Below, piece by piece: positions 1 through 6,090 of a stretch of 6,090 bases of DNA. A model generated the notes under the pieces. It was not told the origin of the DNA. It searched no databases and was given only the letters and a program-made list of their open reading frames with translations. The position numbers and the translations under genes are program-made. The DNA is from Flavobacteriaceae bacterium (GTDB lineage: Bacteria; Bacteroidota; Bacteroidia; Flavobacteriales; Flavobacteriaceae), in the NCBI GenBank assembly GCA_019090365.1, contig JAHRWC010000083.1, forward strand, positions 1 to 6,090. The letters run 5' to 3'. Every line of letters starts with the position of its first letter. Within the stretch, counting starts at the first letter, position 1.

Positions 1-62
1 CAATGCTAAGAAACGATTTAAAATTGTATGTGCCTTATTTCAAAAACTTAAAAAACAATTAA
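1..62 (+). CDS. nqrC: NqrC C-terminus (partial, 5' end outside window): Na+-translocating NADH:quinone reductase subunit C
   Basis: Only the last 19 complete codons and the TAA stop at 60-62 are present; the frame enters the window with two bases of a split codon. The readable peptide is MLRNDLKLYVPYFKNLKNN, a basic, aromatic-rich end of the kind seen at the C-terminus of NqrC in Bacteroidota. The stop lies just 3 bases before the nqrD start, in the position nqrC always holds in nqrABCDEF operons. In the family, NqrC is a membrane-anchored periplasmic subunit with covalently bound FMN on a threonine; that site would lie upstream of the window and cannot be checked. The assignment rests mainly on gene order and spacing, because the peptide is too short to identify the protein by itself. 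Confidence 0.75.
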   Translation, partial: MLRNDLKLYVPYFKNLKNN

Positions 63-65
63 TTT

Positions 66-713
66 ATGGGACTTTTATCAAAAAAAGACAGCAAATTAAT
101 ATTAGATCCATTAGCAGATGATAATCCAATTACTATTCAAGTATTAGGTATTTGTTCTGCATTAGCGATTACTGCTCAATTAAAGGCATCAATTGTAATG
201 GCTATTTCTGTAATATTTGTATTAGGAATCGGAAACGTTGTAATTTCTTTAATTAGAAATATAATTCCTTCAAAAATTAGAATTATTGTTCAACTTACGG
301 TTGTAGCTGCTTTAGTAATTATTGTAGATCAAGTACTGAAAGCATATTCTTATCAATTAAGTAAAGAGCTTGGAGCATTCATCGGGCTTATCATTACGAA
401 CTGTATAATTATGGGACGTTTTGAAGCTTTTGCTTTAGGAAATGGACCTTGGAAATCATTCCTTGACGGAATTGGAAATGCTTTAGGATATGGATTAATC
501 CTTATTATCGTAGGTTTCTTTAGAGAGCTTTTAGGCTCAGGAACTTTATTAGGATTTAAAGTACTAGGTGATCCAATTGCAAAAACTGGATTATATAGTA
601 TTGGATATGAAAACAACGGATTTATGTTATTAGCGCCAATGGCATTAATAATTGTTGGAATCATAATTTGGGTACAACGTTCAAGAAATCAAGCTTTAAT
701 CGAAGACGAATAA
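66..713 (+). CDS. nqrD: NqrD: Na+-translocating NADH:quinone oxidoreductase membrane subunit D
   Basis: This 215-residue, highly hydrophobic protein is a core membrane subunit of the Na+-pumping NADH:quinone reductase (family members are about 210 residues). Family-typical stretches are visible: DNPITIQVLGICSALA near residues 19-34, SLIRNIIP (61-68), VDQVLKAY (87-94), LIITNCIIMGR (108-118), SFLDGIGNALGYG and VGFFRELLGSG. Cys30 and Cys113 match the two cysteines (29 and 112 in Vibrio cholerae) that share the intramembrane iron-sulfur centre with NqrE. Membrane segments lie roughly at residues 41-62, 72-92, 101-119, 134-155 and 184-205, plus a short N-terminal half-helix around 23-37. The homologous RnfD/RnfE-type family (RnfA/E) is related, but the neighbours nqrC, nqrE and nqrF settle the identity. 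The ATG at 66 follows the nqrC stop by 3 bases, which suggests translational coupling; no clear Shine-Dalgarno sequence is present, as is common in this phylum. Confidence 0.97.
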   Translation: MGLLSKKDSKLILDPLADDNPITIQVLGICSALAITAQLKASIVMAISVIFVLGIGNVVISLIRNIIPSKIRIIVQLTVVAALVIIVDQVLKAYSYQLSKELGAFIGLIITNCIIMGRFEAFALGNGPWKSFLDGIGNALGYGLILIIVGFFRELLGSGTLLGFKVLGDPIAKTGLYSIGYENNGFMLLAPMALIIVGIIIWVQRSRNQALIEDE

Positions 714-756
714 AATTTGAAATTAGGGTAATACTTAATTCAAAAAAAATATACAT

Positions 757-1491
757 ATGGAACATATAGAGTTATTTTTTAAATCAATTTTTATAGACAA
801 CATGGTGTTTGCTACATTCTTAGGAATGTGTTCTTACCTAGCAGTTTCTAAAAAAGTGTCAACAGCAGTTGGTCTTGGTGCGGCGGTAATATTTGTATTA
901 GCTGTAACTGTACCTTTAAACTGGTTGTTAGATCAATATATATTACGTGAAGGTGCTTTAGTTTGGTTAGGTGAAGAATATGCAGCGTACGACTTAAGCT
1001 TTTTATCATTTATACTATTTATTGCAACCATTGCAACCATGGTACAATTGGTTGAAATAGTAGTAGAAAAATTTTCACCATCATTATACAATTCATTAGG
1101 GATATTTTTACCGTTAATTGCTGTAAACTGTGCAATTTTAGGAGGTTCATTATTTATGCAATCTCGTGAGATAGCAAGCCTTGGATTGGCATTAAATTAT
1201 GGTGTAAGTTCAGGAATAGGTTGGTTTTTAGCAATCCTTGCAATTGCTGCCATTCGTGAAAAAATTAGATATTCGAATGTTCCTGCTCCCTTACGTGGAT
1301 TAGGAATTACATTTATTATTACTGGTCTTATGGCGATTGGGTTTATGAGTTTTGGTGGTATGCTAACTGGAGGTGATGAACCTGCTGAAGCTGACACAAA
1401 ATCTACTGCCGAGGTTAGTTTGGTAAAAGAAGAAGTTAAAGAAAATAATAACAAAACTGAACTTGTTGAAGTTTCAAATATAACAGAGTAA
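757..1491 (+). CDS. nqrE: NqrE: Na+-translocating NADH:quinone oxidoreductase membrane subunit E, with an acidic C-terminal tail
   Basis: This 244-residue integral membrane subunit pairs with NqrD in the Na+-pumping complex. The start [16 protein letters not shown] agrees with the N-terminus of other NqrE proteins, which supports the ATG at 757. Conserved stretches include [14 protein letters not shown] (21-34), [20 protein letters not shown] (110-129), [19 protein letters not shown] (about 166-184) and GFMSFGGM (195-202). Cys25 and Cys125 match the cysteines (26 and 120 in Vibrio cholerae) that ligate the intramembrane iron-sulfur centre with NqrD. The protein is longer than the approximately 200-residue family norm for two reasons: a few extra residues in the loop around 62-80, and a hydrophilic tail of 41 residues after Leu203 with 11 acidic and 4 basic residues. 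The gene starts 43 bases after nqrD and ends 4 bases before nqrF, so it belongs to the same transcript. The RnfA paralogue is excluded by the adjacent nqrF and by the N-terminus. Confidence 0.97.
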   Translation: MEHIELFFKSIFIDNMVFATFLGMCSYLAVSKKVSTAVGLGAAVIFVLAVTVPLNWLLDQYILREGALVWLGEEYAAYDLSFLSFILFIATIATMVQLVEIVVEKFSPSLYNSLGIFLPLIAVNCAILGGSLFMQSREIASLGLALNYGVSSGIGWFLAILAIAAIREKIRYSNVPAPLRGLGITFIITGLMAIGFMSFGGMLTGGDEPAEADTKSTAEVSLVKEEVKENNNKTELVEVSNITE

Positions 1492-1495
1492 TACT

Positions 1496-2806
1496 ATGTT
1501 TTTAGCTGTAAGTACAATAGGAGTTATCGTCGCAACAGTAGTTGCCTTTCTAGTTTTAATATTACTATTAGTATCATTATTACTTTTTACAAAAGAAAAA
1601 TTAGCTCCCTCAGGTCCTGTAAAAATTACAATCAATGATGAAAAAGTTATTGAAGTAGCTTCAGGGTCAAGTTTGCTAACCACTTTAGGAAACGAAAAAA
1701 TATTTTTACCATCTGCCTGTGGAGGTGGAGGAACTTGTGTTCAATGTGAATGTCATGTGTTGTCAGGAGGGGGAGAAGCTCTTCCTACTGAAACACCTCA
1801 CTTTACTCGTAAAGAGTTAAAAGATGGAGTGCGTTTATCTTGTCAAGTAAAAGTAAAACAGGATATGAATATTCATATTCCTGAAGAAGTATTCGGAATT
1901 AAAAAATGGGATGCGACTGTAGTTCGTAACTATAATGTTGCCTCGTTTATTAAAGAGTTTGTAGTAGAGATCCCTCAAGATATGGGATATAAAGCTGGTG
2001 GATATATTCAAATTGAAATTCCTGAATGTGAAATAAAATTCTCTGATATGGATATTACTGCGCATCCTGAAGAGCATGAAACACCAGATATGTTTCAAGC
2101 AGAATGGGATAAGTTTGGTCTTTGGCCATTAGTAATGAAAAATTCAGAAACTGTTGAAAGAGCTTATTCAATGGCTTCTTTTCCAGCTGAAGGAAGAGAA
2201 ATAATGTTGAATGTTCGTATTGCTACGCCACCTTGGGATCGAGCAAAGAATCAATGGATGGATGTAAATCCTGGAATTGCATCATCTTATATATTTAACC
2301 AAAAGCCTGGTGATAAAGTAGTAATTTCTGGACCTTATGGTGAATTCTTTATCAATGAGTCTGAAGCTGAAATGTTATATGTTGGTGGTGGTGCTGGAAT
2401 GGCGCCAATGCGTTCACACTTATATCATTTATTCAGAACCTTAAAAACAGGAAGAGTAGTAAATTATTGGTACGGTGGACGTTCTAAAAGAGAATTATTC
2501 TACTTAGATCATTTCTATAAATTAGAAAAAGACTTCCCTAACTTTAAATTTCATTTAGCTTTATCTGAACCTTTACCAGAAGACAATTGGAAAGTAAAGA
2601 AAGATATTAATGATACTGAGGGTGACGGATTCGTAGGGTTTGTACACAACTGTGTAATCGATAATTATTTAAATCACCATGAATCACCAGAAGATATTGA
2701 ATTGTATTTCTGCGGCCCTCCATTAATGAACCAAGCGGTTCAAAAAATGGGAGAAGATTTTGGTCTTGCAGATGAAAATATTCGATTCGACGATTTCGGA
2801 GGGTAA
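1496..2806 (+). CDS. nqrF: NqrF: NADH-oxidising subunit F of Na+-translocating NADH:quinone oxidoreductase (2Fe-2S, FAD)
   Basis: NqrF is the electron entry point of the complex: it oxidises NADH on the cytoplasmic side and passes electrons via FAD to a 2Fe-2S cluster. The 436-residue protein has three parts. An N-terminal membrane anchor spans about residues 7-31. A ferredoxin-like domain (about 40-125) has cluster cysteines Cys75, Cys81, Cys84 (in SACGGGGTCVQC) and Cys116. A ferredoxin-NADP reductase-like module carries the FAD motif RAYS (222-225), the NAD-binding loop GGGAGMAPMR (297-306), WYGGRSKRE, the CGPPLMN motif (406-412) and the conserved end DDFGG. It is about 28 residues longer than Vibrio NqrF, mostly from insertions before the RAYS motif (about 185-215) and near residues 365-378. 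A further cysteine, Cys86, sits two residues after the cluster ligand Cys84. The start is 4 bases past the nqrE stop. It is the last gene of the operon, followed 21 bases later by a terminator hairpin. Confidence 0.98.
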   Translation: MFLAVSTIGVIVATVVAFLVLILLLVSLLLFTKEKLAPSGPVKITINDEKVIEVASGSSLLTTLGNEKIFLPSACGGGGTCVQCECHVLSGGGEALPTETPHFTRKELKDGVRLSCQVKVKQDMNIHIPEEVFGIKKWDATVVRNYNVASFIKEFVVEIPQDMGYKAGGYIQIEIPECEIKFSDMDITAHPEEHETPDMFQAEWDKFGLWPLVMKNSETVERAYSMASFPAEGREIMLNVRIATPPWDRAKNQWMDVNPGIASSYIFNQKPGDKVVISGPYGEFFINESEAEMLYVGGGAGMAPMRSHLYHLFRTLKTGRVVNYWYGGRSKRELFYLDHFYKLEKDFPNFKFHLALSEPLPEDNWKVKKDINDTEGDGFVGFVHNCVIDNYLNHHESPEDIELYFCGPPLMNQAVQKMGEDFGLADENIRFDDFGG

Positions 2807-2827
2807 ATAACATAACACTATATGTAA

Positions 2828-2860
2828 CCTGCTATTATTCAGATAATAGCAGGTTTTTTT
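2828..2860 (+). terminator. Rho-independent terminator after nqrF
   Basis: A perfect 11-bp inverted repeat (2828-2838 pairs with 2843-2853, core CCTGCTATTA) closes a 4-base loop TCAG and is followed directly by seven T residues (2854-2860). The two A residues at 2826-2827 can pair with the first Ts. The opposite strand lacks a T-tract after the stem, so the element acts in one direction only. It lies 21 bases beyond the nqrF stop and marks the end of the nqr transcript, separating it from the downstream gene. Confidence 0.95.
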
Positions 2861-2924
2861 ATGCCTAAATTTATAGGAAAATTCAACAAAACATCGATAA
2901 AAAGTATTTTTTATTAGATAAAGC

Positions 2925-2941
2925 ACTATTTTTGAAATAGT
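2925..2941 (+). promoter_or_regulatory. Candidate Bacteroidota-type -7 promoter element (TATTTTTG) inside a 7-bp dyad
   Basis: TATTTTTG at 2927-2934 fits the TAnnTTTG consensus of the -7 element used by the primary sigma factor of Bacteroidota. It lies downstream of the nqrF terminator and 40 bases before the ATG at 2975, which would give a leader of roughly 35 bases. No good TTG-type -33 element is visible; the matching distance upstream (around 2905-2913) is only a T-rich run. The same bases form a perfect inverted repeat, ACTATTT (2925-2931) and AAATAGT (2935-2941) around a TTG centre. The dyad may be chance in AT-rich DNA. The rest of 2861-2974 shows nothing else recognisable. Confidence 0.5.
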
Positions 2942-2974
2942 AAAACATTCTTTGTCCCTCAAACCTAATAAGCT

Positions 2975-5900
2975 ATGAAAAACGTACTTTTTATTTTCAC
3001 ATTACTATTTGTATTTACTACTAGTTCCTATAGTCAACAATATAAGGACATGATTGATTCTGGCACATATACTGTGTTTGAAATACAGGAGGTTGCTGAA
3101 GCTTATTTTGAAGTTAAAGGAACAGGAAAAGGTTCGGGGTATAAACAGTTCAAACGTTGGGAATATAATTCACTTCATTCAATGAATGAGTCAGGGTTTC
3201 TTACAACTAAAGAAATTCAACTTAAAGAGTTTTTTAGAAACAATAAAAACCAGAATAGACTGGTTGATAGTAGTAATTGGGAAGAACTTGGACCTACAAC
3301 ATGGAATTCAACAAGTGGATGGAATCCAGGTGTTGGGCGAATTACTTCTTTTTCTGTAGATCCAGATGATCAAGATCATATCATTGTTGGTTCTCCATCG
3401 GGAGGAGTTTGGAGAACAGTAAACGGAGGAACTACTTGGAATGTCTTAACAGATAATTTTATCAATATCGATGTATATTCTTTAGCAATACATCCTACAG
3501 TAAAGACTACTTATTTTTGGGGTTCTACTTCTGGGATAATATTCGTTTCATATGATTCAGGAGGAACTTGGACTCAATTAGTGAATTTAGCAGGAGGAGA
3601 TGTAAACAAAATATTAATTCATCCTAATACTCCAAATACCATGTTTTGTACGGTTGCGAGTGGAGGAGTTTTCCGAAGTACAAATGCTGGAGCAACCTGG
3701 TCTAGTACATTAACAAGTGAATCGACGGGATACGATATAGAATTTAAACCAGGAGATACAAATACCGTATATGCAACAGGAAATAGTTTTTATAAATCTA
3801 CAAATGGAGGTGCGAGTTTCTCTCAAGTGTCTTCACCTTTCACTTCAGGACAAACAAAAATGATTGGTGTATCTCCAGATGATGCTACTGTTGTTTATGT
3901 AGTTGAAGAAAATAATGGAATATTTGGAGGATTCTATAAATCGACCAATAGTGGAGGGTCATTTACTGAATTAACACATGCTAAGAATTATTTTGGATAT
4001 AGTGAAACAGGGAATGATTCTAGTGGCCAAGCTCCAAGAGATATGGATATCGTAGTAAGTCCAGTCGATGTTGATGAAGTTCATATCGCTGGTATTCATA
4101 CATGGAGATCTTTAGATGGAGGTGCTAATTTTACAATATCATCTTTTTGGTCTGAAGGCGGTGCTAATTCATTGAATGTAGGTTATTGTCATGCAGATGT
4201 GGATATTATGGAATTTGTAGGGTCTAATCTATATGTAGGAAGCGATGGAGGATTATATATTAATACAGACTCAGATGGTACAATAAATACAAGCTTTTAT
4301 ACAGACTTAACAGCAGGATTAGGAATTAGGCAATTTTATAAAATAGGAGTTTCTCAAACAGATCCAGAACTAATTGTTGGAGGTTCTCAAGATAATGGCT
4401 CATCTTTTTACAATACATCTGGAAACTGGTTTGATTGGCTTGGTGCTGATGGGATGGAAAATTTTATAGATAAAAATAATTCTAATATATTTTATGGAAC
4501 TTCTCAAGGAGGGGTTCTATATAAATCAACAAATGGAGGAGCATCTTATAGTGGTTTATCTGAACCGGGTTCTGGGAATTGGGTGACACCATTTGAGCAA
4601 GATCCAATTACACAAAACGTTATATATGTTGGTTATGATCGAGTGTATAAATCAACAAATGGAGGATCTTCATGGTCAGCTATTTCTCAGGATTTTGGAC
4701 TGAATATGGACTATTTAAAAATAGCTCCAAGCAATAATCAAGTAATGTATGGTTCTGTAGATGGAAATTTATATAAAACTTCAGATGGAGGAGCTACTAA
4801 TTGGTCGACACTTTCAGGATATGGAGGAAGCTTTATAAATGATATAGCAATTCATCCATCAGATCCTGATAGAGTTGCAATTGCAACGAACAGTAGTGAT
4901 AAGGTTTATATTTCTGATGATGGAGGTGCTACTTGGTCTGCTAAAAGGTTGAACCTTCCTAATTTCTCTGTATTTGCTTTAGTTTGGGAAGACGTAGCTG
5001 AAAATCGTCTTTTTGCTGGAATGAATTATGGTATTTATTATATTGGAGATTTCGATGCTCAATGGCAATTATTTGCTAATAACTTACCTAATGTGAGGGT
5101 TTATGAAATGGAAATAAACACAGCTAATGGAATGCTATATGCAGGAACTTATGGAAGAGGTGTGTTTAGATCTTCTCTACCATGTGCTGCTACTTTTGAT
5201 ACTGCTTTAAATGAAATATGCGAATCTCAGGGAACACAAATAGGATTGTTTGGAGGAACTCCAGCTGGCGGAACTTATAGTGGATCAGGTGTAACAGATA
5301 ATTTAGATGGTACTTTTGATTTTGACCCAACGGCTGGTGGGCCAGGAAATACAATTGTTACCTATTCAGTTCTTGATAATTGTAGTGGGTCTGTAGTGAA
5401 TCTAGACGATATTATCGTTGTAACAAATGATTTACCAGTTTTAGTATGTCAAGATATAACTGTTGTTTTAGACGGTGGTGGAAATGCAACTATAACTGAA
5501 AATGATGTGATTGCTAATTTATTATCTGGTGGTTATACGATTGATCAAACAGGAACATTTGCTCCAATTAGTATGTCTGGAAGTACTAGTATTTCTCTAG
5601 GTGATGATGATTCATCGAATGTTGCATTAGGTATGGATTTTACTTTCTTTCAAAATACATTTACTTCTGTAAATATATCCTCAAATGGCTACCTTTCATT
5701 TTCAGGTTCTGGACTTACAGAATATACAAATGATGCTTTGCCTGATGCTAATGACCCACAGAATGTGATTGCAGCTGCTTGGGATGATTTAAATCCTGTT
5801 GATGGTGGAACAATTCATTATAAGCTTTCTGGTTCTGCTCCAAATAGAGTGTTTGTTGTAGAATACCTAAATGTACCACACTATGGTTCTGGAGGAGGAA

Positions 5901-6090
5901 CGACTATAACAACTCAAATACATTTGCATGAAGGCTCAAATGTTGTAGAAATTCATTCAGTAAATATATCTTCTGATGGAGGAGGTTTAACCCAAGGGAT
6001 TGAAAATGGAGATGGCACAATAGCATTTACACCTTCAGGAAGAAACGATGCTAGTTGGACTGCAACAAATGATTTCGTTTCTTTTACTCC
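2975..6090 (+). CDS. Large exported Asp-box (BNR/sortilin-VPS10-like) beta-propeller protein with Ig-like modules (partial, 3' end outside window)
   Basis: The frame is open for 1038 codons with no stop and runs off the window. Residues 1-20 are a signal peptide (MKN, a hydrophobic core, then SYS before Gln21). Residues 21-100 contain GKGSGYKQFKRWEY and end in WEELGPTTW, an N-terminal lead-in known from secreted Bacteroidota propeller proteins. Residues about 105-735 hold ten clear Asp boxes (148, 192, 235, 275, 323, 379, 518, 560, 602, 647), the motif GGSQDNGS (469-476) and a closing YGRGVFRSS before Cys737. Next come an Ig-like module (about 737-816; GGTPAGGTYSGSGV, Cys749, Cys803), a short HYR-like strand (PVLVCQDITVVLDGGGNATI, from 821) and a module with NGYLSFSG (904-911) and AAAWDDLNP (933-941). 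The overall type is common among T9SS cargo; a C-terminal sorting domain would lie past the edge. No sialidase RIP motif is seen, so an enzymatic role is unproven; ligand binding, adhesion or polymer degradation (GH74-like fold) are all possible. No Shine-Dalgarno sequence precedes the ATG, whose choice rests on the signal peptide. Confidence 0.93.
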   Translation, partial: MKNVLFIFTLLFVFTTSSYSQQYKDMIDSGTYTVFEIQEVAEAYFEVKGTGKGSGYKQFKRWEYNSLHSMNESGFLTTKEIQLKEFFRNNKNQNRLVDSSNWEELGPTTWNSTSGWNPGVGRITSFSVDPDDQDHIIVGSPSGGVWRTVNGGTTWNVLTDNFINIDVYSLAIHPTVKTTYFWGSTSGIIFVSYDSGGTWTQLVNLAGGDVNKILIHPNTPNTMFCTVASGGVFRSTNAGATWSSTLTSESTGYDIEFKPGDTNTVYATGNSFYKSTNGGASFSQVSSPFTSGQTKMIGVSPDDATVVYVVEENNGIFGGFYKSTNSGGSFTELTHAKNYFGYSETGNDSSGQAPRDMDIVVSPVDVDEVHIAGIHTWRSLDGGANFTISSFWSEGGANSLNVGYCHADVDIMEFVGSNLYVGSDGGLYINTDSDGTINTSFYTDLTAGLGIRQFYKIGVSQTDPELIVGGSQDNGSSFYNTSGNWFDWLGADGMENFIDKNNSNIFYGTSQGGVLYKSTNGGASYSGLSEPGSGNWVTPFEQDPITQNVIYVGYDRVYKSTNGGSSWSAISQDFGLNMDYLKIAPSNNQVMYGSVDGNLYKTSDGGATNWSTLSGYGGSFINDIAIHPSDPDRVAIATNSSDKVYISDDGGATWSAKRLNLPNFSVFALVWEDVAENRLFAGMNYGIYYIGDFDAQWQLFANNLPNVRVYEMEINTANGMLYAGTYGRGVFRSSLPCAATFDTALNEICESQGTQIGLFGGTPAGGTYSGSGVTDNLDGTFDFDPTAGGPGNTIVTYSVLDNCSGSVVNLDDIIVVTNDLPVLVCQDITVVLDGGGNATITENDVIANLLSGGYTIDQTGTFAPISMSGSTSISLGDDDSSNVALGMDFTFFQNTFTSVNISSNGYLSFSGSGLTEYTNDALPDANDPQNVIAAAWDDLNPVDGGTIHYKLSGSAPNRVFVVEYLNVPHYGSGGGTTITTQIHLHEGSNVVEIHSVNISSDGGGLTQGIENGDGTIAFTPSGRNDASWTATNDFVSFT
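3416..4936 (+). repeat. Ten Asp-box protein repeats (S-x-D/N-x-G-x-x-W/F) encoded within the exported propeller protein
   Basis: The boxes read TVNGGTTW, SYDSGGTW, STNAGATW, STNGGASF, STNSGGSF, SLDGGANF, STNGGASY, STNGGSSW, TSDGGATNW and SDDGGATW, at residues 148, 192, 235, 275, 323, 379, 518, 560, 602 and 647. Spacing is mostly 40-48 residues, the size of one propeller blade, but 139 residues separate boxes six and seven. That gap contains degenerate candidates NTDSDGTINTSF (430-441) and NTSGNWF (480-486). In six of ten boxes the signature Asp is replaced by Asn. Each box forms a beta-hairpin turn on the outside of a blade in characterised families and is structural rather than catalytic. 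Confidence 0.9.
4520..4666 (+). repeat. Pair of identical 21-base direct repeats encoding YKSTNGG
   Basis: The 21 bases at 4520-4540 recur exactly at 4646-4666, 126 bases (42 codons) apart and in the same frame. Both encode the peptide YKSTNGG at the start of Asp boxes seven and eight. A third copy near 3790-3810 differs by a single base change. The sequence around them has diverged, so this is either a trace of blade duplication or conversion, or simple constraint by the motif. Confidence 0.85.

Noticed and set aside
353..664. 103-codon open frame on the minus strand within nqrD
   Set aside because: It is antisense to a clearly conserved nqrD, has no recognisable domain and no promoter of its own; a shadow frame.
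714..756. 43-base gap between nqrD and nqrE as a possible internal promoter or regulatory site
   Set aside because: No TAnnTTTG element, hairpin or small frame is visible; the neighbouring genes are obligate partners in one operon.
1835..2098. 87-codon minus-strand frame within nqrF
   Set aside because: Composition (Phe, Asn, Ile-rich) is what AT-rich antisense produces; it overlaps essential nqrF coding sequence with no independent support.
2723..2962. 79-codon minus-strand frame spanning the end of nqrF and the intergenic region
   Set aside because: It runs through the nqrF terminator hairpin and the downstream promoter region, and its product resembles nothing known.
3416..4936. Active sialidase based on Asp boxes
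   Set aside because: Asp boxes are structural and occur in many propeller families; the RIP motif and the catalytic set of sialidases are not visible.

Overview
The window is low-GC DNA that looks like a marine member of the Bacteroidota, most probably Flavobacteriaceae. Three things point there: the sequence relatives of the Nqr subunits, a TAnnTTTG-type promoter element with no clear Shine-Dalgarno sequences, and a large exported protein made of Asp-box repeats followed by Ig-like modules typical of type IX secretion (T9SS) cargo. The assignment is by recognition, not by a search.

Positions 1-2806 hold the 3' end of an nqr operon on the + strand: the last codons of nqrC (1-62), then complete nqrD (66-713), nqrE (757-1491) and nqrF (1496-2806). 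They encode subunits of the Na+-translocating NADH:quinone oxidoreductase. NqrF takes electrons from NADH through FAD to a 2Fe-2S cluster. NqrD and NqrE are paired membrane subunits that together hold an iron-sulfur centre in the membrane. NqrC (mostly outside the window) carries covalent FMN. All cofactor cysteines and nucleotide-binding motifs expected in D, E and F are present, so the module looks functional. The genes are packed tightly (gaps of 3, 43 and 4 bases), and an intrinsic terminator at 2828-2860 ends the operon.

Positions 2861-2974 are a short AT-rich intergenic region with a candidate promoter (-7 element at 2927-2934) that overlaps a perfect 7-bp dyad.

From 2975 to the window end runs one uninterrupted reading frame of 1038 codons that continues past the edge. 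It encodes an exported protein: signal peptide, a long region of Asp-box (BNR/sortilin-VPS10-like) beta-propeller repeats, an Ig-like module, an HYR-like strand segment, and a terminal GYLSF/WDDL module. No catalytic motif is visible; a role in binding or adhesion at the cell surface, or in an extracellular enzyme, is inference only. It appears functionally unrelated to the nqr operon. I found no convincing previously undescribed system here; the most unusual parts are the architecture of the large exported protein and the acidic tail of NqrE.
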